DNA from: Comamonadaceae bacterium
GTDB lineage: Bacteria > Pseudomonadota > Gammaproteobacteria > Burkholderiales > Burkholderiaceae_C
Direction of reading: 5' to 3'
Assembly (NCBI GenBank): GCA_009996515.1
Contig: JAACZV010000030.1
Span: forward strand, 1-36,198
Length of the DNA stretch: 36,198 nucleotides
This document shows positions 20,609 to 28,915 of this stretch, in pieces. The translations under genes were made by a program, and so were the position numbers. Under the pieces are notes generated by a model, which did not search any database, was not told where the DNA came from, and saw nothing but the letters and a program-made list of their open reading frames with translations. The number at the start of each line of letters is the position of its first letter. The stretch's first letter is position 1.

Positions 20609-21328
20609 TCAGCTCAGGCCGAGGGCGTGGGCCAGCGAGCCCGCCACGGAGGGCTGCTTGCGCTGGGCGATGGCGGCCTTGTCGCCCTTAACGGCACGGT
20701 GCGCCGTCGCCTGGCTGCGATGCAGCAGGTCTGCGTGAGTCTTCGGCTTGGTGCCGCCGGCCAGCACCTTGTCATCGGGCGTGCCGCCCAGGTCTCGGCC
20801 GAACAGGCGGGCCCACATCGCACCGTTCTCTGCGAGCAGCTTCAATGCCTCGACGTGCGTCAGCTCGGACTTTTCGTTGAAGGCGTCGAGGAAGCCGGCG
20901 CCAACAGGCTGCTTCAGCAGGGCCTCGAGCTTTTCTTCGTTCGCCTCGATCAGGTCCAGCACCCGGCCCATCTCGTCTTCATCGCGCATCGCGATGCGCA
21001 TGTGGTGGATGGCCGTCTTCTGGTGGCGGCCGGGAGCAGGCTGGCTCTCGCCGTCACCGTCGTCACCGACGACACCGCCAGCGAAGACATCACCGCTGCC
21101 TTTGGCCTTGGCGGCCGGTTCCTCGAAGCGATAGCCGTGCTGCTCGTAGAAGTCCCGCAGAGCCTGCAGGAACTCCACGTCCGGCATGTAGTTGCCGGCC
21201 TCGAAGCGCTTGATCTTGTGGGCGGGAAGACTGGAGTCTTCAGCAGCCTTCGCCTGGCTGAAGCCCAGATAGTTGCGCGCGGCGCGGGAAAGCTCGGGAC
21301 TGAGAGGAAGAGAATTGAAGTCGAACAT
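20609..21328 (-). CDS. XRE-family helix-turn-helix protein
   Basis: The 239-residue protein carries an N-terminal XRE/Cro-type helix-turn-helix at about 12-62 (ARNYLGFSQAKAAEDSSLPA, then KIKRFEAGNYMPD), a Gly/Asp-rich linker at about 75-95, and a helical C-terminal region. The start at 21328 follows a strong site AAGGAGTTCAT; an upstream in-frame start at 21361 is rejected. A promoter lies at 21365-21393. Probably a regulator of element replication; an activator or repressor role cannot be decided. Confidence 0.8.
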   Translation of the reverse strand: MFDFNSLPLSPELSRAARNYLGFSQAKAAEDSSLPAHKIKRFEAGNYMPDVEFLQALRDFYEQHGYRFEEPAAKAKGSGDVFAGGVVGDDGDGESQPAPGRHQKTAIHHMRIAMRDEDEMGRVLDLIEANEEKLEALLKQPVGAGFLDAFNEKSELTHVEALKLLAENGAMWARLFGRDLGGTPDDKVLAGGTKPKTHADLLHRSQATAHRAVKGDKAAIAQRKQPSVAGSLAHALGLS

Positions 21329-21364
21329 ATGAACTCCTTGTTGTTGCCAAACTCGACACATGCA

Positions 21365-21393
21365 ACTGTAGGAGCACTTTTTCGACGCGTCAA
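21365..21393 (-). promoter_or_regulatory. Minus-strand promoter with repeated operator-like motif
   Basis: On the minus strand TTGACG (21388-21393) and TACAGT (21365-21370) are 17 bases apart. The plus-strand hexamer TCAACT occurs at 21390-21395 and 21402-21407, 12 bp apart, overlapping the -35. These may be regulator sites for one of the two flanking helix-turn-helix proteins. It would drive the 21328-to-15876 gene run. Confidence 0.55.
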
Positions 21394-21408
21394 CTATCCG
21401 TTCAACTT

Positions 21409-22116
21409 CTAGTCGTCTTTCTTGACATTTTGGCTTGGCGGCGAGGGGTCGGGATAGAGCCAGGCGCCCTGGATGTTCTCTTCGTCCTCGATGTTGAGGT
21501 TGGTTCCGATGTTCGATCCAAGCTGCTTAGAGAGCGCGTCAGCGACTTGCTCAAGTGTGAGCTTCGAGGGGTCTTCAATGTCGGAAATGGCTTCATCGAA
21601 AACGCGCGCTACCTCCGGTAGCGACAGCTTCGCCATTGTTCGCAAGCCGGAAAGCCGGACATCCCCGAGCTGCCGGCCGGCGAGTGAAAGGGCCAGGCTC
21701 ACCAGCGCGTCTCGTTCGTGGCCTTTCAATGAGGCCAGCACGAAGCCAAGTTCAATCGCAGTTCTGAGGTCCGCCCCATTCTTTTGCTGCAGCGTCTCCA
21801 TCGCAGGATGGGCGGTGCTTGGGGGCCTCTCGCTGCCGAACAGCAGCTTGTTGGCGCTGATCGCGAGCGTCTGGCAAAGGATGCGAATCTCGCGCGCGCC
21901 TGGCCTGGAAGTACCTGCCTCGTAGCCAATGATGGCCGTTCGCGAGATACCCTTTTCCTCAGGGTCTGCCCACTTTGAGCGGCTGGCGACGGCTTGCTGC
22001 GTCAGCTGCCGTGCCTCTCGCGCTTCCTTCAGGCGCTGGCCCAAAGCGGCGTCGGACCAAGCTTCGTTGTGCTGAGGCTGTGCAGTCGAGTCAGGAGGTG
22101 GCAGGTCTTGAGCCAT
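21409..22116 (-). CDS. XRE-family repressor-like protein
   Basis: The 235-residue protein has an XRE helix-turn-helix at about 25-95 (LGQRLKEAREARQLTQQAVA, SRTAIIGYEAGTSRPG, ILCQTLAISANKLLFG), the layout of phage repressors, with a helical C-terminal part and acidic end. No Ser-Lys protease pair of LexA type is visible. It is divergent from the cargo gene and upstream of the other element genes, the usual place of a master repressor. The start at 22116 is chosen because the sequence upstream codes a low-complexity extension; its binding site is weak. Confidence 0.8.
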   Translation of the reverse strand: MAQDLPPPDSTAQPQHNEAWSDAALGQRLKEAREARQLTQQAVASRSKWADPEEKGISRTAIIGYEAGTSRPGAREIRILCQTLAISANKLLFGSERPPSTAHPAMETLQQKNGADLRTAIELGFVLASLKGHERDALVSLALSLAGRQLGDVRLSGLRTMAKLSLPEVARVFDEAISDIEDPSKLTLEQVADALSKQLGSNIGTNLNIEDEENIQGAWLYPDPSPPSQNVKKDD

Positions 22117-22262
22117 TGGGGGGCGGCGTGTCGTTGGAATGGATTCTCGCAGTTGCGTGCCGACCCAGAGCCAAGCTCCCGGCCTGCGGCCTCTCCTGGG
22201 GTGCCCCCAGCCCCCAATACCGTCTTGACAGAGAACTACTATCGCGCCCCTGGAGGTGAACG
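22117..22262. promoter_or_regulatory. Divergent intergenic region between repressor and cargo
   Basis: This 146-bp stretch separates the minus-strand XRE gene from the plus-strand DUF6602-like gene. It has a perfect TTGACA at 22225-22230, but no good -10 stands 16-18 bases downstream. TACTAT at 22237-22242 could be a -10 for the plus strand without a matching -35. Promoters must exist here, but they cannot be placed with confidence. The plus gene has a strong ribosome binding site GGAGGTGA at 22252-22259. Confidence 0.4.
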
Positions 22263-23072
22263 ATGCAGCCATTCTTCAAGCGCTTGCGGGCCTACTTCGA
22301 AACAGTCGCGGCGGTCCTACGGGGAGAGGCTGACGCGGCGGCCATGTTTCCGAATTCCTCCAACGTGGGTGCAGCGAGAGAAAGGATCTATGCCGAGTTC
22401 CTGAGACAACATGCACCCTCAAAGTGCAACGTGCTGTTGGGAGGATTCCTCTTCGACGAAGACGGCGCAGAGTCTAAGCAGTTGGACATCATCGTGACAA
22501 CCGACACCGCGCCTCAGTTCAACTTCCACAATCGGGATGGGGCCGGGCCATCCTTCTCACCCGTGGAGGGCACTCTCGCCGTTGTGTCTGTCAAATCGAC
22601 GCTGGACAAAGCCCAGCTTCATGATGCGCTCCAGGGCCTCGCGTCGATCCCCGCCACTCGGCCACTTGGCACGCGAGTGAATCCGAATTTGCGAATCTCC
22701 GGCTATGAAGACTGGCCTTTGAAAGTCGTGTACGCCTCAAGGGGCATCGCGGCCAACACGCTTTTGGAGCACCTGAACGCGTTCTACCGAGAGCATCCCG
22801 AGATCCCTCCGACGAGGCGGGTCGACTTCATCCACGTTGCCGGCAACTGCTTCATCGTCAAGTTGAGGGAGGGAATGCAAGTGATGGACCGAGCCACCGG
22901 ACAACTGGCAGATCAGCCGCCTTTGGGGGCGTACCAACTCTTCAACCTGCATCCAGACATGAGCGCTTTGATTTGGATGGTGGAGGAACTACAGACGCGC
23001 GCGAGCGCCGCCACCCACATCCTGTTCAAGTACAACGGCTTGCTTGCCAGCATGCATGAGCTAACCGAATAG
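22263..23072 (+). CDS. DUF6602-like protein with nuclease-type core (cargo gene)
   Basis: The 269-residue protein begins MQPFFKRLRAYFETVAAVLR. It shows a helix with GAARERIYAEFL (35-47), then QLDIIV (Asp75), then VEGTLAVVSVKSTL with Glu102 and Lys111. The spacing D...E...xVK resembles the PD-(D/E)xK nuclease fold; the usual acid two before the lysine is Ser109, as I recall also for other DUF6602 members, so activity is uncertain. The C-terminal half has further alpha/beta elements. It is the only plus-strand gene, stands at the attR end, and has visibly lower GC than its neighbours, signs of cargo picked up by transfer. A defence role is plausible but inferred. Confidence 0.65.
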   Translation: MQPFFKRLRAYFETVAAVLRGEADAAAMFPNSSNVGAARERIYAEFLRQHAPSKCNVLLGGFLFDEDGAESKQLDIIVTTDTAPQFNFHNRDGAGPSFSPVEGTLAVVSVKSTLDKAQLHDALQGLASIPATRPLGTRVNPNLRISGYEDWPLKVVYASRGIAANTLLEHLNAFYREHPEIPPTRRVDFIHVAGNCFIVKLREGMQVMDRATGQLADQPPLGAYQLFNLHPDMSALIWMVEELQTRASAATHILFKYNGLLASMHELTE

Positions 23073-23099
23073 GCGGCGTCTATCCATTCAGCTTGATGC

Positions 23100-23118
23100 G
23101 TCTCCGAGAGCAGTTGCG
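23100..23118 (+). other. attP arms, right-end copy
   Basis: GTCTCCG at 23100-23106 and GTTGCG at 23113-23118 are the left arms of two nested inverted repeats. Their partners are CGCAAC (in the direct repeat, 23125-23130 or the left copy at 15912-15917) and CGGAGAC at 15924-15930. Both pairs share one centre after joining of the element ends. Confidence 0.6.
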
Positions 23119-23120
23119 CC

Positions 23121-23133
23121 CCCCCGCAACCAA
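23121..23133 (+). repeat. attR copy of the 13-bp direct repeat
   Basis: CCCCCGCAACCAA repeats the tRNA 3' end found at 15908-15920. It is a tRNA remnant displaced by integration; the following GAATACGAGTCC and terminator are the original downstream flank. It defines the right boundary of the element. Confidence 0.85.
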
Positions 23134-23157
23134 GAATACGAGTCCTGTGAAGGATTC

Positions 23158-23190
23158 AGCAAAGCCCGCCCCGTGCGGGCTTTGTCGTTT
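23158..23190 (+). terminator. Original terminator of the tRNA-fMet gene
   Basis: AAAGCCCGC at 23161-23169 pairs with GCGGGCTTT at 23175-23183 around the loop CCCGT, followed by GTCGTTT. It stands 28 bp after the displaced tRNA end, so before integration it would have ended tRNA transcription; now it would terminate the cargo gene. The U-tract is interrupted. Confidence 0.75.
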
Positions 23191-23382
23191 TAGGCCGCAG
23201 GCAACAGCTGTCGAGACGGCCGTTGCGGCTCCCGGGTCCTGCCTGTGCGCTTCAGGCCTGAGCAGCGCGTCGCATCGCGGCACCGCGTTCAAAGATGGTT
23301 CATTCGGTACGGCGAGGCTGCCTCAGTCACCCGCGTTGACCCCAATGTCAATCAAATGACAGCGTTGTCAAAATGGCTGACC

Positions 23383-25107
23383 ATGGAATCCATCCCGCGT
23401 CTCATCCGGCGGCTCGCCTGGATCTGCTTGTGCCTCACCGCCGAGGCGGTGCAGGCCCAGGCGGCCTTCAACCAACTGGGCTATCTGCCCGGTGCTGCCA
23501 AATGGGTCGTGCTACCCGCCGAGGCGGGCGATGAGTTCCGCGTCATGCGTCCGGGGGCTGGTGATGTCGTGCTGCGCGGCCGCCTCGGCGCGGCGCGGCT
23601 CTGGGCGCCCGCCGGGCAGACGGTGCGGTTGGCGGACCTCTCCGCGCTGACCGATTCGGGCGAATACGAGCTGCGCGTCGAGGGCCAGCCCGTGGCGTCG
23701 CGCATCGTCGTCGCGCCCGACGCCTATGCCGCGCTGACGGCCGCCGGCCTCAAGGCCTTCTACTTCAACCGCGCCGGCATCACGCTGGAGGCCCGCCACG
23801 CCGGCCGTTGGGCCCGCGCTGCCGGGCACCCGGACACCGAGGTGCTGATCCACGCCTCAGCGGCCAGTCGGGTGCGCCCGGAGGGCACGCGCATCGCCGC
23901 GTCCAAGGGCTGGTACGACGCGGGCGACTACAACAAGTACGTCGTCAACTCCGGCATCACCGTCTACACGCTGCTGGCCGCCTGGGAGCAGTTCCCGGCG
24001 CTGTTCAAGGCGCAGGGGCTGGGCATCCCCGAGAGCGGCGGCGAGCTGCCCGACCTGCTGGCCGAGGTGTTGTGGAACCTCGACTGGATGCTGGCCATGC
24101 AGGACCCGGCCGATGGCGGCGTCTATCACAAGCTCACCAACCTGAGCTTCGACGGCAACCAGATGCCGCGTGAGGCCACGCGCCCGCGCTACGTGGTGGC
24201 CAAGAGCACGGCCGCGGCGCTGGACTTTGCGGCCGTGATGGCCCAGGCCAGCCGCGTCTACCGGCCCTTCGAGGTGCAGCGGCCGGGCCTGTCGGCCCGC
24301 ATGCGCGAGGCCGCCGTGGCCGCCTGGCACTGGGCGCGCGCGAATCCGGGCGTCGTCTACCAGAACCCGCCCGATGTGCAGACCGGCGAGTACGGCGACA
24401 CGAAGCTGGATGACGAGTTCGCCTGGGCCGCCACCGAGCTCTACCTGAGCACCGGCGAGGCCGCCTACCGTGACGCGCTGAAGCTGGACGCCCTGCCCAT
24501 ACGCGTGCCCAGTTGGGACGACGTGGTGGGGCTGGCGTGGATGAGCCTGGCCCAGCACCGGGACCGGCTGTCCAGGGCCGACGCCGATCTCGTCACGCGC
24601 CGCGTGCGCGGCCTGGGTGACGAACTCGCGGCGCGGTGGCAGGCCTCGGCCTATCGGCTGCCCATGGAGAGCGCGACCGATTTCGTCTGGGGCAGCAACG
24701 CCCACGCGCTGAACCAGGCGCTGATGCTGATCCAGGCCTATCGCCTGGACGGCGAGCGTCGCCGGCTCGACGCCGCCCAGTCCGTGCTGGACTATGTGCT
24801 GGGCCGCAACCCGCTGCGCATGAGCTATGTGACCGGCTTCGGCCAGCGCTCGCCGCTGCACCCGCACCACCGCCCCTCCGAGGCCGACGGTATCGACGCG
24901 CCGGTGCCCGGCTTCCTCGCCGGCGGCCCCAACCCGGGCCGGCAGGACCAGCAGCACTGCCCCGTGCGCTACCCCTCGGCGCTGCCGGCCCTGGCCTATC
25001 TGGACCATGGCTGCAGCTACGCCAGCAACGAGGTCGCCATCAACTGGAATGCGCCGCTGGTCTATGTGTCCGCGGCACTGCAGGCCCTCACGCCTGCCAC
25101 TCGCTGA
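23383..25107 (+). CDS. Secreted GH9 endoglucanase with N-terminal Ig-like domain
   Basis: The 574-residue protein has a signal peptide (MESIPRLIRRLAWICLCLTA, cleavage near residue 25), a CelD_N-type Ig-like domain at about 27-115 (FNQLGYLPGAAKWVVL; SGEYELRVEG), and a GH9 (alpha/alpha)6 catalytic domain. Asp179 and Asp182 in DAGDYNKY are the catalytic base pair region, HPHHRPS at 493-499 is the first GH9 signature, and SNEVAINWNAPLVY contains the catalytic acid Glu550. It would cut beta-1,4-glucan (cellulose) by inversion, outside the cytoplasm. The start is chosen for the signal peptide; no strong ribosome binding site is seen, and in-frame ATG 23356 is an alternative. The next gene, a permease, is 21 bp downstream. 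Confidence 0.9.
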   Translation: MESIPRLIRRLAWICLCLTAEAVQAQAAFNQLGYLPGAAKWVVLPAEAGDEFRVMRPGAGDVVLRGRLGAARLWAPAGQTVRLADLSALTDSGEYELRVEGQPVASRIVVAPDAYAALTAAGLKAFYFNRAGITLEARHAGRWARAAGHPDTEVLIHASAASRVRPEGTRIAASKGWYDAGDYNKYVVNSGITVYTLLAAWEQFPALFKAQGLGIPESGGELPDLLAEVLWNLDWMLAMQDPADGGVYHKLTNLSFDGNQMPREATRPRYVVAKSTAAALDFAAVMAQASRVYRPFEVQRPGLSARMREAAVAAWHWARANPGVVYQNPPDVQTGEYGDTKLDDEFAWAATELYLSTGEAAYRDALKLDALPIRVPSWDDVVGLAWMSLAQHRDRLSRADADLVTRRVRGLGDELAARWQASAYRLPMESATDFVWGSNAHALNQALMLIQAYRLDGERRRLDAAQSVLDYVLGRNPLRMSYVTGFGQRSPLHPHHRPSEADGIDAPVPGFLAGGPNPGRQDQQHCPVRYPSALPALAYLDHGCSYASNEVAINWNAPLVYVSAALQALTPATR

Positions 25108-25128
25108 GCACAGGAACGGAGCCCCCGC

Positions 25129-26439
25129 ATGTCCACGACCTCCCGCCACCCGCTGGTCTGGGTGCCCTCGCTCTACCTGGCCATGGGCCTGCCCAACGTG
25201 ATGGTGGGCGTGGTCGCGGCCATCATCTACAAGAACCTGGGCGTCTCCAACGAGGACATCGCCCTCTACACCTCGCAGATGTACCTGCCCTGGGTGCTCA
25301 AGCCGCTATGGGCGCCGCTGCTGGAGACCTACCGCAGCAAGCGCTTCTGGGTCATAGGCATGGAGTTCACGATGGCTGCGGCGCTGGGCCTGGTCGCGCT
25401 GTGCCTGCCGCTGGAGGGCTTCTTCAGGCTGTCGCTGGCCTTCTTCTGGATCGTCGGCTTCGCCTCGGCCACGCAGGACACCTGCGCCGACGGCGTCTAC
25501 ATGACCACCGTCTCCAAGATCGACCAGGCGCGCTACTCCGGCGTGCAGGGCATGTGCTGGAACCTGGGCGCCGTCATCGCCTCGGGCCTGCTGGTGTCGC
25601 TGACCGGCTGGCTGCACAACCACATGGGCCTGAGCTGGGTGCAGTGCTGGATGGTGGTCGTGTCGCTGGCCGCCGTGGCCATGGCGGCGTTCGGCGGCTA
25701 CCACTGGCGCGTGCTGCCGCCCGGTTCGCCTTCCGCGCTGCACGGCCAGGGGCTGGCCGGCGGTCTCAGGGCCACCGCCCAGGCCTGGGTCAGCTTCTTC
25801 CAGAAGCCACAGATCTGGATGATGCTGGCCGTCATCTTCTTCTACCGCTTCGGCGAGGGCTTCATTGAGAAGTTCGGCCCGCTGTTCCTGCTGGACGCGC
25901 GCGAGGCCGGCGGCCTGGGTCTGGACAACGAGGCGCTGGGCCACATCAACGGCACCGTGGGCACGCTGAGCTTCATCGCCGGCGCCTTCCTGGGCGGCCT
26001 GCTGGTGGCCCGGCGAACGCTGCCGCGCACGTTCTTCGCGCTGGCCCTGGTGCTCAACGTCCCGCACCTGACCTATTTCTATCTGGCCCAGTCCATGCCG
26101 ACGGACACGCTGACCATCGCGGCCATCGTCGCCATCGAGAAGTTCGGCTTCGGCATGGGCTCGGTGGGCCACATGCTCTACATGATGCAGCAGATCGCCC
26201 CCGGGCCTTTCCGCATGGCCCACTATGCGATGGCCACCGGCGTCATGGCGCTGACCAAATGGGGCACGGGCAGCGCCAGCGGCCTGCTGTGGAGCCACGT
26301 CGGCCATCAATACCTGAGCTTCTTCGGCTGGGTGCTGGTGTTCTCCATCCCGCCGGTGCTGCTGGCGTGGCTGGCGCCGTTCCCGCACGAGCGCGAGGAA
26401 TCCGCCGAGGGCCGGGAGGCCGCGGTCGCCGCGCATTGA
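25129..26439 (+). CDS. MFS permease, AmpG-like
   Basis: The 436-residue inner-membrane protein has about twelve hydrophobic segments and the AmpG-like pattern [20 protein letters not shown] near the start and [18 protein letters not shown] in the first half. AmpG of E. coli imports anhydromuropeptides; related permeases in polysaccharide degraders stand next to glycoside hydrolases and are thought to import oligosaccharides. With the GH9 gene just upstream, uptake of cellodextrins or similar products is the most likely role, but muropeptide import cannot be excluded. The start follows CAGGAACGGAGCCCCCGC. Confidence 0.8.
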   Translation: MSTTSRHPLVWVPSLYLAMGLPNVMVGVVAAIIYKNLGVSNEDIALYTSQMYLPWVLKPLWAPLLETYRSKRFWVIGMEFTMAAALGLVALCLPLEGFFRLSLAFFWIVGFASATQDTCADGVYMTTVSKIDQARYSGVQGMCWNLGAVIASGLLVSLTGWLHNHMGLSWVQCWMVVVSLAAVAMAAFGGYHWRVLPPGSPSALHGQGLAGGLRATAQAWVSFFQKPQIWMMLAVIFFYRFGEGFIEKFGPLFLLDAREAGGLGLDNEALGHINGTVGTLSFIAGAFLGGLLVARRTLPRTFFALALVLNVPHLTYFYLAQSMPTDTLTIAAIVAIEKFGFGMGSVGHMLYMMQQIAPGPFRMAHYAMATGVMALTKWGTGSASGLLWSHVGHQYLSFFGWVLVFSIPPVLLAWLAPFPHEREESAEGREAAVAAH

Positions 26440-26524
26440 TGGGCCGGCCCGGCGCCGGCAGCATCGCCACCGTCGCGTCGCTCAGCCGACCCTGGGAACC
26501 AGGGTTTGCCCGTCGCGCCTCGGC

Positions 26525-26536
26525 GCATTTAAATGC
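26525..26536. promoter_or_regulatory. Perfect 12-bp palindrome upstream of the catabolic operon
   Basis: GCATTTAAATGC is a perfect palindrome directly before the -35 of the candidate operon promoter. Its AT-rich centre stands out in a GC-rich neighbourhood. It is a candidate operator for the MarR-family regulator encoded at 29640-30191, or for another dimeric regulator. Confidence 0.5.
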
Positions 26537-26565
26537 TTGACGTTTGAACTATTGATTTCTAAAGT
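26537..26565 (+). promoter_or_regulatory. Candidate promoter of the 2-aminobenzoate operon
   Basis: TTGACG at 26537-26542 and TAAAGT at 26560-26565 are 17 bases apart (five and four consensus matches). The start codon of the first gene is only 10 bases after the -10, so the mRNA would be nearly leaderless, or a start further upstream is used. The region is the most AT-rich of this part. Confidence 0.5.
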
Positions 26566-26575
26566 GGTCCGCACC

Positions 26576-28915
26576 ATGCGTATCACCTGCATAGGCGGCG
26601 GCCCCGCCGGCCTGTACTTCGCGCTGCTGATGAAGAAGGCCGACCCCAGCCATGAGGTGCGGGTGCTGGAGCGCAACCGCACGGGCGACACCTTCGGCTG
26701 GGGCGTCGTGCTGTCCGACCAGACCGTGGAAGCGCTGCGCGAGGCCGACCCCGAGACGGCGGCCCAGATCGCCGACGCGTTCAACCACTGGGACGACATC
26801 GCCGTCCACATCGGCGGCCGGCGCATCGTTTCCGGCGGCCACGGCTTCTGCGGCATAGGCCGCAAGAAGCTGCTCAACATCCTGCAGGCCCGTTGTGAAG
26901 CCCTCGGCGTCGAGCTGGTCTACGAGACCGACGTGCCGGACGATGCCGGCCTCGAGGCCGACCTCATCATCGCCGCCGACGGCCTGAACAGCCGCATCCG
27001 CCAGAAGTACGCCGCCGCCTACCAGCCCGACATCGACCTGCGCCGCTGCCGCTTCGTGTGGCTGGGCACGACGAAACTGTTCGACGCCTTCACCTTCGAC
27101 TTCCAGCGCACCGAATGGGGCTGGTTCCAGGCCCATGCCTACCGCTTCGACGCCACGCACTCCACCTTCATCGTCGAGGCCCCGGAGGACGTCTGGCGCG
27201 CCGCGGGCCTGGAGGGCATGGACAAGGAAGAGGGCATCGCCTTCTGCGAGCAGCTGTTCGCCAGGGTGCTGGACGGCCATCCGCTGATCTCCAACGCCAA
27301 GCACCTGCGCGGCTCGGCGCAGTGGATACGCTTTCCGCGCGTGGTCTGCAAGACCTGGGTGCATCGCCGCGCCGAGGACGGCGTGCCCGTGGTGCTGATG
27401 GGCGACGCCGCCCACACGGCCCATTTCTCCATCGGCTCGGGCAGCAAGCTGGCGCTGGAAGACGCCATCGCGCTGGCGCGCGACATCGAGCAGCATGGCG
27501 GCGACCTGGCCGCGGCGCTGGACGACTACCAGGCCAGCCGCAGCATCGAGGTGCTGCGCATCCAGAATGCGGCGCGCAACTCCACCGAATGGTTCGAGAA
27601 CGTCGAGCGCCATGCGCGGCTGGCGCCCGAGCAGTTCGCCTATTCGCTGCTGACGCGCTCGCAGCGCATTTCGCACGAGAACCTGCGGCTGCGCGACGCA
27701 CGCTACGTCGGTGAGTTCGAGCGCTGGCTGGCGGGCCAGGCCGGTGTCGATGCCGAAGTCCCACCGATGTTCACGCCCTTGCGGCTGCGCGGCCTGACGC
27801 TGAAGAACCGCGTCGTTGTCTCGCCCATGGCGCAGTACAGCTGCGTGGACGGCGTCGCCGGCGACTACCACCTGGCCCATCTCGGCGCGCGGGCGCTGGG
27901 CGGCGCGGGCCTGGTGTTCGCCGAGATGACTTGCGTGTCGCCCGACGCGCGCATCACGCCCGGCTGCCCGGGGCTGTGGAACGACGAACAGGGCGGGGCC
28001 TGGCAGCGCATCGTCGAGTTCGTGCACCGGCACGGCAGCGCCCGCATCGCGATGCAGCTGGGCCATGCCGGGCCCAAGGGCTCCACCCGCGTGCCCTGGG
28101 AGGGTGAAGACCAGCCGCTGCCCGAGGGCAACTGGCCGCTGATCTCGGCCTCGCCGCAGCAATACCTGGCCGGCATCAGCCAGACGGCGCGCGCGATGAC
28201 GCGCGCCGACATGGAGCGTGTGCGGGAGGACTTCGTCGCCGCCACCCGCCGCGCCGCCGCGGCCGGCTTCGACTGGCTGGAGCTGCACTGCGCCCATGGC
28301 TATCTGCTGTCGGCCTTCATCTCGCCGCTGACCAACCGGCGCGATGACGACTACGGCGGTTCGCTGCAGAACCGGCTGCGCTACCCGCTGGAGGTTTTCG
28401 CTGCGATGCGCGAGGTCTGGCCGCCGGACCGGCCCATGTCCGTGCGCATCTCGGCCCATGACTGGGTGCCGGGCGGCACCACACCGGAAGACGCGGTGCA
28501 GATCGCCGCCGCTTTCAAGGCCGCCGGCGCCGATCTCATCGATGTGTCCTCCGGCCAGGTCAGCAAGGCGCAGCAGCCGGTCTACGGCCGCATGTGGCAG
28601 ACGCCGTTGGCGGAAAGCATCCGCAACCGCGCCGGCATCGCCACCATGGCGGTGGGCGCCATCTCCGAGGCCGACCATGTCAACAGCATCATCGCGGCGG
28701 GCCGGGCCGACCTCTGCGCCATCGCGCGGCCGCATCTGGCCAACCCGGCCTGGACGCTGACCGAGGCGGCGCGCATCGGCTACCGCGGCCCCGTCGGCCT
28801 GGAATGGCCCAGGCAATACCTCTCCGGCAAGAGCCCGCTGGAGCGCGAGTTCGAGCGCCAGCGCGCCGGCAGCGTGGCCGCGGCCGAGCAGGCGAACAAG
28901 GCCTTGGGCGTATGA
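26576..28915 (+). CDS. abmA: Bifunctional aryl-CoA monooxygenase/reductase (2-aminobenzoyl-CoA type)
   Basis: The 779-residue protein is a fusion. Residues 1 to about 385 are a class A flavin monooxygenase: [12 protein letters not shown] near the N-terminus binds FAD and GDAAHT with Gly276-Asp277 is the second FAD motif. Residues from about 398 are an Old Yellow Enzyme-type FMN domain ([40 protein letters not shown]). This architecture is known from 2-aminobenzoyl-CoA monooxygenase/reductase, which hydroxylates at C5 and reduces the ring with NADH; salicylyl-CoA 5-hydroxylases look alike. Neighbours favour anthranilate. The start at 26576 gives the FAD motif its usual place; an upstream in-frame start at 26537 lies in the promoter. 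It overlaps the SDR gene (ATGA). Confidence 0.85.
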   Translation: MRITCIGGGPAGLYFALLMKKADPSHEVRVLERNRTGDTFGWGVVLSDQTVEALREADPETAAQIADAFNHWDDIAVHIGGRRIVSGGHGFCGIGRKKLLNILQARCEALGVELVYETDVPDDAGLEADLIIAADGLNSRIRQKYAAAYQPDIDLRRCRFVWLGTTKLFDAFTFDFQRTEWGWFQAHAYRFDATHSTFIVEAPEDVWRAAGLEGMDKEEGIAFCEQLFARVLDGHPLISNAKHLRGSAQWIRFPRVVCKTWVHRRAEDGVPVVLMGDAAHTAHFSIGSGSKLALEDAIALARDIEQHGGDLAAALDDYQASRSIEVLRIQNAARNSTEWFENVERHARLAPEQFAYSLLTRSQRISHENLRLRDARYVGEFERWLAGQAGVDAEVPPMFTPLRLRGLTLKNRVVVSPMAQYSCVDGVAGDYHLAHLGARALGGAGLVFAEMTCVSPDARITPGCPGLWNDEQGGAWQRIVEFVHRHGSARIAMQLGHAGPKGSTRVPWEGEDQPLPEGNWPLISASPQQYLAGISQTARAMTRADMERVREDFVAATRRAAAAGFDWLELHCAHGYLLSAFISPLTNRRDDDYGGSLQNRLRYPLEVFAAMREVWPPDRPMSVRISAHDWVPGGTTPEDAVQIAAAFKAAGADLIDVSSGQVSKAQQPVYGRMWQTPLAESIRNRAGIATMAVGAISEADHVNSIIAAGRADLCAIARPHLANPAWTLTEAARIGYRGPVGLEWPRQYLSGKSPLEREFERQRAGSVAAAEQANKALGV

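Noticed and set aside
22225-22230. Perfect TTGACA as -35 for the cargo gene
   Set aside because: No acceptable -10 hexamer at 16-18 bases downstream; kept only as part of the divergent region.
23080-23292. Minus-strand 70-codon frame across attR
   Set aside because: Not an independent gene; its last codons are, however, the integrase tail expected in the excised circle, and are discussed there.
26549-28816. Minus-strand open frame of 755 codons opposite the monooxygenase gene
   Set aside because: Antisense shadow caused by high third-position GC; composition His/Ala/Gly/Arg-rich and no motif.
26576-28915. Salicylyl-CoA 5-hydroxylase as the main assignment
   Set aside because: Same family, and not excluded, but the fused reductase domain together with RidA, crotonase and acyl-CoA dehydrogenase genes and the absence of a gentisate dioxygenase fit 2-aminobenzoyl-CoA better.
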